Source: Verrucomicrobiales bacterium (lineage in GTDB: Bacteria > Verrucomicrobiota > Verrucomicrobiia > Verrucomicrobiales > DEV007). From it: a stretch of 9,459 nt of DNA. The notes beneath the pieces are model-generated. The model ran no database searches, had not been told where the DNA came from, and saw only the letters and a program-made list of their open reading frames with translations. Below, piece after piece: positions 1 to 5,924 of the stretch (positions within the stretch are counted from its first letter, which is position 1; every line of letters begins with the position of its first letter). The position numbers and the translations under genes are program-made. Where the stretch lies: assembly GCA_003232855.1 (NCBI GenBank), contig QIKC01000212.1:1-9459 (forward strand), read 5' to 3'.

Positions 1-472
1 GGTTCAAAACCTGCCCCTCTCGACCGATCAAAAATTTCTCAAAATTCCATTTCACCGAGCCGAAAAAGCGCGGGTTGGTCGCCTCACCCGTGAGCAATTT
101 ATAAAGCGGGTGCGCCCCCTTGCCACCGACCTCCACCTTCGCCGCCATCGGGAACGTCACACCGTATTTCGTCGAACAGAACGCCTTAATCTCCTCGGCA
201 CCCCCCGGCTCCTGCCCGCCAAAATCGTTACAAGGGAAACCCAACACCACCAGCCCCCGATCCGCGTAACGCTCATGCAGCACCTGCAACCCCGCATACT
301 GCCCCGTGTAGCCACATTTGCTGGCGACGTTCACCAACAGCACCACCTTGCCCGCATAATCGGAGAGCGCTGCCGGGACGCCGTCGATCGTCCGAAACGC
401 GATCTCGCCGACCGGCGCTGAAACCAGCGGGCTCACTAACAATAAGGAAAAACTATAAATCAATCGAAGCAT
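1..472 (-). CDS. Glutathione peroxidase family protein (Cys type), exported; 3' end cut by window edge
   Basis: Translation of the minus strand from the ATG at 472 stays open for 157 codons to the window edge, so the C-terminus is missing (perhaps 20–30 residues). Residues 1–19 form a hydrophobic signal peptide ending VSA, suggesting export to the periplasm. The thiol peroxidase core follows: peroxidatic C53 in NVASKCGYTGQY, GFPCNDFGGQEPG with Q87, and W142/N143 in KWNFEKF. These make up the Cys-Gln-Trp-Asn catalytic set of the family. C99 in EIKAFCSTKYGVTFP matches the resolving cysteine of thioredoxin-dependent GPx enzymes such as yeast Gpx3. The likely role is therefore reduction of hydroperoxides using thioredoxin-like partners rather than glutathione (inference from the family). 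Codon 53 is TGT, not TGA, so this is not a selenoprotein. The gene is divergent from hemB. No clear Shine-Dalgarno sequence is visible before 472. Confidence 0.93.
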   Translation of the reverse strand, partial: MLRLIYSFSLLLVSPLVSAPVGEIAFRTIDGVPAALSDYAGKVVLLVNVASKCGYTGQYAGLQVLHERYADRGLVVLGFPCNDFGGQEPGGAEEIKAFCSTKYGVTFPMAAKVEVGGKGAHPLYKLLTGEATNPRFFGSVKWNFEKFLIGREGQVLN

Positions 473-585
473 TCGTCGTCGAGGGAGAGCGAAAATCAGC
501 ACCGCACCCACCAGATTACGTCATCAAAACGGCAAATCCAACACTCGCGAGAGAAAATATCCTCCCGAGAACAGGACGTAATTCG
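473..585. promoter_or_regulatory. Divergent intergenic region between the peroxidase gene and hemB
   Basis: This 113-bp spacer must hold the 5' signals of both divergent genes. I see an 8-bp palindrome CTCGCGAG at 544–551 and a purine-rich AGGAC at about 573–577. The latter sits roughly 9 nt before the hemB ATG at 586 and is a plausible Shine-Dalgarno sequence. No convincing -35/-10 pair could be assigned by eye on either strand. Confidence 0.35.
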
Positions 586-1632
586 ATGGTCAGCAGACGC
601 GATGCAGTGTTCAGTGCGCAACACACACCCCTCCCTGCCCCGACCCGCCAGATGCTCGACCTACCCCAACGCCCCCGCCGCAACCGCAAATCCGCCGCCC
701 TGCGCGGCCTGTGTCGCGAAACCCGCCTCTCGACCGAAAGCCTCATCTACCCCCTATTCATCCACGACGGCGAGCGCGACGAAGAAATCGCCTCCATGCC
801 CGGCTGCCGCCGCTGGAGCCTGCCCGGGCTCACCACTGAAGTCGCCGAAGCCGCAGCGCTCGGGTTGCGCTCCGTCGTCCTCTTCCCCGCCACCGACGAG
901 CGCCTCAAGACGCCGGGCGCCGAGGAATCGTATAACGACGACGGCCTGGTGCAGCGCGCCATCCGCGCCATCAAAGCCGCCACACCCGAAGTCACCGTCA
1001 TCACCGATGTCGCCCTCGACCCCTACAACAGCGACGGCCACGACGGCCTAGTCGCCGCCGACGGGCGCATTCTCAACGACGAAAGCGTCGAGGTGCTCTG
1101 CCAGCAAGCGCTCAGCCAAGCGCGCGCCGGTGCCGACATCGTCGCCCCCAGCGACATGATGGACGGCCGCGTCGCCGCCATCCGCGAGGCGCTCGACGAC
1201 GACGGTTTCGACGAAGTATCGATCCTCGCCTACACCGCCAAATACGCCTCCGCCTACTACGGCCCCTTCCGCGGCGCGCTCGACTCCGCGCCCAAAGCCG
1301 GCGACAAAAAAACCTACCAAATGGATCCCGCCAACAGCCGTGAGGCGCTGCGCGAAGCGGCGCTCGACGCCGACGAAGGCGCCGACATGCTCATGGTCAA
1401 ACCCGCCGGCCCCTATCTCGACATCGTCGCCCTGCTCGCCGCCGAGTTCGACCTCCCCATCGCCGCCTACCAGGTCAGCGGAGAATACCTAATGATCCAA
1501 AGCGCCGCCGCCGCCGGTTGGATCGACCGCGAGAAAGTGGTCCTAGAAAGCCTACTCGGCATCCACCGCGCCGGCGCCAGCGCCGTGCTCACCTACTTTG
1601 CCAAAGAAGCCGCCGGATGGCTGCAGCGCTAA
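586..1632 (+). CDS. hemB: Delta-aminolevulinic acid dehydratase (porphobilinogen synthase)
   Basis: Condenses two 5-aminolevulinate molecules to porphobilinogen in tetrapyrrole (heme) biosynthesis; cytoplasmic, typically octameric. The 348-residue product has the whole family signature: RETRLSTESLIYPLFI near 44–59, and the two active-site lysines at K219 (AYTAKYASAYYGPF) and K272 (MLMVKPAGPYLDIV). The metal loop at 141–153 reads DVALDPYNSDGHDG. It carries aspartates and an alanine where zinc enzymes have three cysteines, so this is the Mg-type enzyme of the Pseudomonas/Bradyrhizobium kind. The start at 586 is chosen because AGGAC lies about 9 nt upstream. An internal ATG at 652 (residue 23, MLDLPQRP) is closer to the usual family N-terminus but has no visible Shine-Dalgarno sequence, so the first 22 residues may be untranslated. 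The end is intact, and the RAYT gene follows after 175 bp. Confidence 0.96.
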   Translation: MVSRRDAVFSAQHTPLPAPTRQMLDLPQRPRRNRKSAALRGLCRETRLSTESLIYPLFIHDGERDEEIASMPGCRRWSLPGLTTEVAEAAALGLRSVVLFPATDERLKTPGAEESYNDDGLVQRAIRAIKAATPEVTVITDVALDPYNSDGHDGLVAADGRILNDESVEVLCQQALSQARAGADIVAPSDMMDGRVAAIREALDDDGFDEVSILAYTAKYASAYYGPFRGALDSAPKAGDKKTYQMDPANSREALREAALDADEGADMLMVKPAGPYLDIVALLAAEFDLPIAAYQVSGEYLMIQSAAAAGWIDREKVVLESLLGIHRAGASAVLTYFAKEAAGWLQR

Positions 1633-1647
1633 CGCCACCACCATCCT

Positions 1648-1674
1648 TTAATAAGGACGATTTAATAGGGACGG
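1648..1674 (+). repeat. Near-tandem 14-bp direct repeat after hemB
   Basis: TTTAATAAGGACGA (1648–1661) is followed, sharing one base, by TTTAATAGGGACGG (1661–1674); 12 of 14 positions match. The second unit runs into GGGGTATATTTTT. It lies between hemB and the RAYT transposase, so it may mark the left border of the inserted element (inference). A 5-bp stem TCCTT/AAGGA (1644–1648/1653–1657) overlaps the first unit. Confidence 0.5.
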
Positions 1675-1707
1675 GGTATATTTTTGTGGAATTGTATGCA
1701 ATATGCC
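1675..1707 (+). repeat. Imperfect inverted repeat upstream of the RAYT gene
   Basis: GGTATAT (1675–1681) can pair with ATATGCC (1701–1707), giving seven pairs with one G·U and a 19-nt loop. It directly follows the GGGACGGGG box. Y1/HUH transposases act on hairpin-bearing single-stranded ends, so this could be a structured end of the element, but no matching right-end copy was found. An 8-bp palindrome GTCCGGAC lies at 1756–1763 in the same spacer. Confidence 0.3.
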
Positions 1708-1807
1708 GCTATTATTCGATTCCGCCAATGATGACGGGATCGTCGCTCACATAAAGTCCGGACATTTTCTCTTTCCAAACCAAGTTTTCCCCCACATCTC
1801 AAATCCA

Positions 1808-2893
1808 ATGAGACACCCCCGCATCCTCGGCGACCCAAGCAACTCGGCAAACTACTACCACTGCATGAGTCGCTCCATCGACGAACGGCGTGTCTTCGAA
1901 AGCCGCACCGAGAAGGCTCACTTCCGGTTCCTGTTGCGCGCTTACGCCGAAATGACCGGCATCCGAGTGCTTACCTACTGCATCATGCGCAACCATTTTC
2001 ACCTGCTGCTCGAGGTTCCCCATCGCAACGAAGAGGCGCTAAGGAACCTGTCCGACGAGGCTTTATTCGCTAGGCTCAAGCCCATCTACACGCCAAAAGG
2101 ACTCCAAATTCTCCGCAAGGATTTCGCCTTCCACAAAGCGCTTGGTGAATCCGCATACCGCAAATTTAGGGCAAAATTCGAAGCTCGGCTACTCGATCTA
2201 CCCACCTTCATGCGCGAGCTCAAACAACGCTACACCCAATGGTACAACATGCGGATCGGACGCAAAGGCCCGCTCTGGGATGACCGCTACAAGAGCGTGC
2301 TTGTCGAGGCCATGCGCGAGGCGAAAGGTGGGCCGGCCGGGAGCGGTGCGTTGCAGACAATCGCCGCCTATATCGACCTTAACCCGGTGCGTGCCGGGAT
2401 CGTCGATGATCCAAAATCGTACCGATGGAGCGGCTACGGAGAAGCGATAGCCGGAAATTTAATTGCCCGGGAAGGCATCGCCCACACCATCAGCGAAACG
2501 ACAGACCCGTTTCCAACCCGCACCGCCTGGCGCGATCACGCCGCTCGCTACAGATTGTTCATGTTTGAAGAGGGTTCACGATCTGGCCACTCGGACGGCC
2601 CCGAGGGCGACATCCCGCGTGCGGGGAAGCCCCGTTCACGCATTCCCGAGGCACGAGTGGAAACGGTGCGCCGCCAACGCGGCCACCTCCCCAGCCCGAC
2701 CGTCCTACGCTGCCGCATCCGTTACTTCGCCGACGGGCTGGTCATCGGCAGCGAAAAGTTCGTCGATGCGGTCTTCCACCGCACTCAAACCAAACTCGGG
2801 GTCAAGCGTCAAAAAGGCGCGCGCCGCCCACGTGACATCGCACTGGGAAGCTTACACAGCATGCGCGACCTGCGCGGAGAGGTTTCTGGATAG
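1808..2893 (+). CDS. REP-associated tyrosine transposase (RAYT), IS200-like Y1/HUH family
   Basis: Predicted single-strand DNA transposase/nuclease of the Y1 HUH family (PF01797 type). Numbered from the ATG at 1808 (361 residues), it shows NYYHCMSR at 15–22, the metal-binding HUH motif H63-F-H65 in RNHFHLLLEV, and the helix LKQRYTQWYN with candidate catalytic tyrosine Y142. GPLWDDRYKS at about 154–163 and AAYIDLNPVRAGIVDDPKSYRWSGYGE at about 186–212 are RAYT hallmarks. A C-terminal extension with YFADGLVIGSEKFVDAVF and KRQKGARRP is the kind found in longer RAYTs. The frame is open further back to an ATG at 1703, but the family N-terminus (MRxPRI...YYHCMSR) fits 1808; neither has a good Shine-Dalgarno sequence. 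The gene is intact, has no paired terminal inverted repeats, and lies convergent to rpsF. RAYTs are usually single-copy and linked to short REP palindromes; candidates lie downstream. Confidence 0.93.
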   Translation: MRHPRILGDPSNSANYYHCMSRSIDERRVFESRTEKAHFRFLLRAYAEMTGIRVLTYCIMRNHFHLLLEVPHRNEEALRNLSDEALFARLKPIYTPKGLQILRKDFAFHKALGESAYRKFRAKFEARLLDLPTFMRELKQRYTQWYNMRIGRKGPLWDDRYKSVLVEAMREAKGGPAGSGALQTIAAYIDLNPVRAGIVDDPKSYRWSGYGEAIAGNLIAREGIAHTISETTDPFPTRTAWRDHAARYRLFMFEEGSRSGHSDGPEGDIPRAGKPRSRIPEARVETVRRQRGHLPSPTVLRCRIRYFADGLVIGSEKFVDAVFHRTQTKLGVKRQKGARRPRDIALGSLHSMRDLRGEVSG

Positions 2894-2902
2894 CGCGCGC
2901 AT

Positions 2903-2942
2903 ACGCAAACGCCCCCCTAGCAACCAGCAAGGGAGCTTGCGT
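2903..2942. repeat. Imperfect palindrome immediately downstream of the RAYT gene
   Basis: The outer arms ACGCAA (2903–2908) and TTGCGT (2937–2942) are perfectly complementary. Further C-rich/G-rich pairing (CCCCCC against GGG) is possible inside across a short loop. There is no T-run after it on either strand, so it does not look like a standard intrinsic terminator. Its position right behind the RAYT stop codon makes a REP-like element possible. Confidence 0.4.
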
Positions 2943-2954
2943 CATGATTCGTTA

Positions 2955-2991
2955 CTCGACCAAAGATCGAGAGCCGAACCCTATCGGCTAC
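2955..2991. repeat. Two adjacent short hairpins, one with a minus-strand GTAG foot
   Basis: CTCGA (2955–2959) pairs with TCGAG (2967–2971). The next base begins a second hairpin, AGCCGA (2972–2977) with TCGGCT (2984–2989), which has a 6-nt loop. Read on the minus strand, the second hairpin starts with GTAG at its 5' foot (GTAGCCGA...TCGGCT). A GTAG tetranucleotide at the hairpin foot is the recognition feature of REP elements handled by RAYT proteins. These arms are short and could arise by chance. Confidence 0.4.
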
Positions 2992-3080
2992 CCAACAAAA
3001 CCACATCTTCACAGACGCGGAGGGGCACCGCTCGATCCTTTGACCCGCACAGAAAGCGAATTACAAATCCGCGCTCCGAA

Positions 3081-3365
3081 CTAACGCACCTGATAGTGCT
3101 GCAAGTGAACCGCGCTATTTAACTTCAGACGTTCCTGTAGTTTCGCGATCACCGTCGGCTCAGCCTGAAAGTGGTAGTTCACATAGTGGCCGGAAGCCAG
3201 CTTGCGCGCATTGTAAGCGAATTCCTTTCGGCCGATCTGTTCGATCTGCTCGAGGGAAGCCCCTTCGTCTTCGATCTCACGACCGACTTCCTGCACAAGC
3301 TGATCAATGTCCGACTCGCGACCCGTAGTGTTTAGGACGATAACGCCCTCATAGTTTTTTTTCAT
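3081..3365 (-). CDS. rpsF: 30S ribosomal protein S6 (bS6)
   Basis: A 94-residue product of normal S6 length, starting MKKNYEGVIVLNTTG and ending VHLQHYQVR. It has the S6 pattern of a first beta strand, a helix with GRE-IEDEGASLEQIEQIGRKEFAY, and the conserved HYVNYHFQAEP strand. It binds the central domain of 16S rRNA in the 30S subunit together with S18. The ATG at 3365 overlaps the pth stop codon (ATGA), so translational coupling is likely. In many bacteria rpsF is followed by ssb, rpsR and rplI; here it is followed by 187 bp of palindrome-bearing spacer and a convergent RAYT gene, so it is the last gene of this operon. Confidence 0.95.
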   Translation of the reverse strand: MKKNYEGVIVLNTTGRESDIDQLVQEVGREIEDEGASLEQIEQIGRKEFAYNARKLASGHYVNYHFQAEPTVIAKLQERLKLNSAVHLQHYQVR

Positions 3366-4039
3366 TTGTTTATTGTCTCGTTGCCTTCAGCTGACTCATT
3401 GTCGGCTTCGGGTGAAGTTTTTTTGGCATCTGATTCCGCCTTCCGCTTACGCCCCTTCGGTTCGCCCGAAGAGTTAAAACGCGTCATTGCCGCCGACAAT
3501 CCTTGTTCGGTGATCAAGGCGGTTGCTAATACCGCGTTTTTTATCGACTTTTCAAGCTCGGATTGCTCTTCTTTGCGAAATTTTCCCAAAACGTGCCCGA
3601 TCGCCCCGCCCTCCAAACGCCCGATCCCCACCCGTAAGCGCGCAAAACCCTGCGTACCGAGGTGGGCGATGATCGATTTCATTCCATTGTGCCCCCCCGC
3701 CGAGCCCCCGCCACGGATACGCAAGCGACCGAGCGGTAGGTCGAGATCGTCGTAAATCACCAATATCTCCTCCGGCGCGATCTTGTAAAACGTCGCGACC
3801 TTGCCCACCGCGACCCCGCTCTCGTTCATGTAAGTCTGCGGTTTGATAAAATATCGGCTGCCTACCTTAGCGATCTGGGTCTGCCAACGCTTCTCCTCGC
3901 CGAAGCTCACCCCGGCCTCCGCCGCCAAGACATCGGCGATCATAAATCCGACGTTGTGCCGCGTGTCCGCATATTTCCCGCCCGGATTGCCCAATCCGAC
4001 GACCAGCCGCAACGGAGCTCCACCATCACCCGCATCCAT
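3362..4039 (-). CDS. pth: Peptidyl-tRNA hydrolase
   Basis: Cleaves the ester bond of peptidyl-tRNAs released prematurely from ribosomes, recycling tRNA in the cytoplasm. Numbered from an upstream TTG at 4045 (residue 1), the Pth motifs are GLGNPG (N20), TRHNVGF (catalytic H30), TYMNESG (N74), YDDLDLPLG (D99) and GGHNGMKSII (N120), matching N10, H20, N68, D93 and N114 of the E. coli enzyme. I prefer the ATG at 4039 (225 residues) over the TTG at 4045; neither has a clear Shine-Dalgarno sequence. The last roughly 35 residues (from GEPKGRKRK on) are a charged, low-complexity tail beyond the usual domain. The gene begins 36 nt after rplY and its stop overlaps the rpsF start by ATGA. Confidence 0.95.
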   Translation of the reverse strand: MDAGDGGAPLRLVVGLGNPGGKYADTRHNVGFMIADVLAAEAGVSFGEEKRWQTQIAKVGSRYFIKPQTYMNESGVAVGKVATFYKIAPEEILVIYDDLDLPLGRLRIRGGGSAGGHNGMKSIIAHLGTQGFARLRVGIGRLEGGAIGHVLGKFRKEEQSELEKSIKNAVLATALITEQGLSAAMTRFNSSGEPKGRKRKAESDAKKTSPEADNESAEGNETINK

Positions 4040-4075
4040 GCTCAAAACAACGCATTGGAAACAGCACGGGGCGAG

Positions 4076-4729
4076 TTAGTCCTCGCCGCCCTCCGCGGCG
4101 TCACCCTCGGCCGCTTCGCCTTCGGCAGCATCACCATCCTCGTCCTCACCCTCAGAAGCCGCAGCACGCGTCTCGTTAACGATCGCGATCAACACGCTGT
4201 CCTCCAGCGTCGCGCTAACACCCTCCGGAAACTCTGCAGCTCCGATAGCGAGCGAATCACCGATATCGAGCCCACTGACATCAAATTTGAGCAACTCCGG
4301 CAGGTGCTTCGGCAAGCAATGCACCTCGATGTCGTGCAACTGCGTATCGAGGATACCGCCCTGCTTGATTCCAATCGCCTCACCAGTGAGTTCGATCGGC
4401 ACCCGCGCGTGAATCTCCTGATCCTCGTTCACTGCGTTGAAATCGATGTGCAAAATAGCACCGCTTAACGCGTGGTGCTGCACCTCTTGGATCAATGCCA
4501 ACTTGTTCGCCTCCTTAGCGCCCTCGATCTGCAAATTCACCAAAATCTGCTCACTGGCACTGCTGCGCAGGAGATTTCTGAAGACCTTCGCGTCCACTTG
4601 CACCGCGTAAGTATCTTGCTTAGCGCCGTAAACAACACCGGGAATCATCCCGTCGCGACGCAAGCGCCCCACTGCTGCGCTGCCGATGACCTCGCGTTTT
4701 TCTGCTTTAAGATTTACCTGATTTGCCAT
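4076..4729 (-). CDS. rplY: 50S ribosomal protein L25/general stress protein Ctc (bL25, long form)
   Basis: Binds 5S rRNA in the large subunit. The 217-residue product has the N-terminal L25 beta-barrel (about 1–98: LKAEKREVIGSAAVGRLRR, GMIPGVVYG, HIDFNAV). The C-terminal TL5/CTC domain covers about 100–186 and includes IPVELTG-like RVPIELTGEAIG and the strand LHDIEVHCLPKHLPE. This makes it the long CTC form rather than the short E. coli-type protein. Residues about 191–217 are a very acidic tail with three AAEG units separated by Glu/Asp, probably disordered. It lies 59 nt after prs and 36 nt before pth. Only a weak AGAG precedes the ATG at 4729. Confidence 0.95.
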   Translation of the reverse strand: MANQVNLKAEKREVIGSAAVGRLRRDGMIPGVVYGAKQDTYAVQVDAKVFRNLLRSSASEQILVNLQIEGAKEANKLALIQEVQHHALSGAILHIDFNAVNEDQEIHARVPIELTGEAIGIKQGGILDTQLHDIEVHCLPKHLPELLKFDVSGLDIGDSLAIGAAEFPEGVSATLEDSVLIAIVNETRAAASEGEDEDGDAAEGEAAEGDAAEGGED

Positions 4730-4751
4730 AACGTGTTCTCTGTTTGGGACT

Positions 4752-4797
4752 TGCGCAAAAATTAAAAAAAGCGCAGCGGGCGGGGATCCTATTCCCC
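4752..4797 (-). terminator. Weak hairpin with T-run between prs and rplY
   Basis: Read on the minus strand, GGGGA (4797–4793) and TCCCC (4786–4782) can form a 5-bp stem spanning the prs stop codon. About 11 nt later come seven T residues (4770–4764), flanked by TGCGC/GCGCA arms (4775–4771 and 4756–4752). The T-run is too far from the stem for a canonical intrinsic terminator. It may act as a partial attenuator or mRNA processing site that separates prs from the translation genes. Evidence is positional only. Confidence 0.25.
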
Positions 4798-5661
4798 CTT
4801 AGGGGCGATGTCAAAAAGAGAAGTGACCGATTCGTCGTTATGGATGCGGCGGATGCCCTCGCCCATCAGCGGCGCGATATTCAGGGTAGTCACTTTCGGC
4901 CCCTTAGCCATCGGCGTGCTGTTAGTAGTGATCAGCTCCTCGATCACCGAATCCGCCAGCCGCCTCTGCCCGATCTCCCCCAAAACACCGTGCGAAACCC
5001 CAGCGAAAATCCTCTTAGCACCATGATCCTTAAGCAGTTCTGCCGCCGCACACAGCGTCCCCGCCGTCTCCGTCATATCGTCCACCAGCAACACATCCTG
5101 TCCCTCGACCTCGCCGATCACATTGATCGCCTCCACCTTCGTGGCGCTGATGCGCCGCTTGCCGACGATCGCCAGCGGGCAATCCAGCGCCTTCGCATAA
5201 GCGTCCGACATTTTCAAGCCGCCGACATCCGGCGACACCACCGTCAGGTCGCTCACCCCCCTCTCGCGCAAATACTCGATCAGCACCGGCGCCGCGTAGA
5301 GATGGTCCACCGGGATATCGAAAAAGCCCTGAATCTGCCCGGCATGGAGATCCATCGTCAGCACCCGATTCACGCCCGCCGCCACCAGCAAATTCGCCAC
5401 CAGCTTAGCAGTGATCGGCACCCGCGACTGGTCTTTGCGATCCTGCCGCGCGTAGCCGAAAAAGGGGATCACCGCCGTAATCCGCGCCGCGCTCGAGCGC
5501 CGCGCCGCATCGACGGTGATCAGCAACTCCATCAGATTCGAGTTAGTCGGCGGGCAAGTCGGCTGAATGATGAACAAATCGCGCCCACGGATGTTCTCGT
5601 TAATCTTGACGAAAGTCTCGCCATCCGGGAACGAAGTCACCGTAGCGTCGCAAAGCGGCAC
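4789..5661 (-). CDS. prs: Ribose-phosphate pyrophosphokinase (PRPP synthetase), open frame lacking its normal N-terminus
   Basis: Makes PRPP from ribose 5-phosphate and ATP for nucleotide, histidine and tryptophan synthesis. The open frame from the GTG at 5661 encodes 290 residues: SFPDGETFVKINENIRG at 10–26 (ATP site), FFGYARQDRK at 68–76, catalytic-region MDLHAG (H106), flexible-loop KRR at 168–170, and the PRPP-binding loop LLVDDMTETAGT at 191–202. The core is complete and well conserved. The frame continues upstream of 5661 with typical family sequence (SGTAHPALAQ, SISEYLQ) to base 5719. It then meets TGA exactly where the initiator should be, because the ATG at 5722 is out of frame. A repaired protein would be about 311 residues, the usual family length. 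The gene heads the minus-strand prs–rplY–pth–rpsF run. Confidence 0.9.
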   Translation of the reverse strand: MPLCDATVTSFPDGETFVKINENIRGRDLFIIQPTCPPTNSNLMELLITVDAARRSSAARITAVIPFFGYARQDRKDQSRVPITAKLVANLLVAAGVNRVLTMDLHAGQIQGFFDIPVDHLYAAPVLIEYLRERGVSDLTVVSPDVGGLKMSDAYAKALDCPLAIVGKRRISATKVEAINVIGEVEGQDVLLVDDMTETAGTLCAAAELLKDHGAKRIFAGVSHGVLGEIGQRRLADSVIEELITTNSTPMAKGPKVTTLNIAPLMGEGIRRIHNDESVTSLFDIAPKGE

Positions 5662-5722
5662 CTGTAGATACTCAGAAATACTCTGCGCGAGCGCAGGGTG
5701 GGCGGTTCCAGATAATTTTCAT
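5662..5722 (-). pseudogene. prs: Disrupted 5' end of prs (apparent frameshift after ATG at 5722)
   Basis: The minus strand from 5722 reads ATGAAAATTATCTGGAACC. The ATG frame gives MKII and then loses family similarity, ending at a TGA after 16 codons. The prs frame gives a TGA overlapping the ATG, followed by KLSGTAHPALAQSISEYLQ and then the rest of the enzyme. Inserting two bases (for example a TC, restoring ATC TCT GGA) would give MKIISGTAHP, the canonical N-terminus; deleting one A of the AAAA run (5716–5719) would give MKLSGTAHP. Whether this is a sequencing or assembly error, a real mutation or a recoding site cannot be told from this sequence. Confidence 0.75.
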
Positions 5723-5924
5723 GGCATTGAGGGAGCGGTAAATCGACCAAAAGACGCATGTGAGCGCCCCATGGTCGATGCAACACGCAAGTCCCCCCGA
5801 TTGCAACGCCGAACTACACGAATTCACAAGAGTCGCCACCCTCTTTCGCTACTTCAATCGCAATAGCATATTATCAACAGCCTCACGATTTCGCCACAGC
5901 ACAGCCGAGCATCTGCAGGACAAA
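5723..5924 (-). promoter_or_regulatory. Spacer upstream of prs with a 7-bp inverted repeat
   Basis: This 202-bp spacer lies between the end of the GT-C-like gene and prs and should hold the prs operon promoter. ATCGACC (5742–5748) and GGTCGAT (5773–5779) are perfect inverted arms around a 24-nt spacer, 20–57 nt before the prs ATG, so they could form a leader hairpin or bind a dimeric regulator. An A+T-rich GATAAT-like hexamer on the minus strand near 5868–5876 is a possible -10 box, but no matching -35 is evident. No terminator for the upstream gene stands out. Confidence 0.3.

Noticed and set aside
311..319. Selenocysteine at the peroxidase active site
   Set aside because: The codon is TGT (Cys), not TGA, so no selenocysteine insertion is needed.
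110..421. Plus-strand open frame of 103 codons
   Set aside because: It is antisense to the glutathione peroxidase, whose minus-strand translation carries the full catalytic set.
1643..1662. Intrinsic terminator for hemB
   Set aside because: The TCCTT/AAGGA stem is only 5 bp, A+T-rich and not followed directly by a T-run.
1703..1807. 35-residue N-terminal extension of the RAYT protein
   Set aside because: The family N-terminus begins at the ATG at 1808; the upstream part overlaps the repeat/hairpin region and shows no motif.
2463..3122. 219-codon plus-strand frame overlapping the RAYT 3' half
   Set aside because: It is an alternate-frame shadow of the RAYT gene that runs on through the spacer; its low-complexity composition (Ser/Pro/Ala/Arg) shows no domain.
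4079..4160. DNA repeat array at the end of rplY
   Set aside because: The repetition reflects the acidic AAEG-rich protein tail common in CTC-type L25 proteins, not a separate element.
4744..5667. 307-codon plus-strand frame opposite prs
   Set aside because: Its His/Arg/Gln-rich sequence is typical of antisense of a G+C-rich gene; prs on the other strand is unmistakable.
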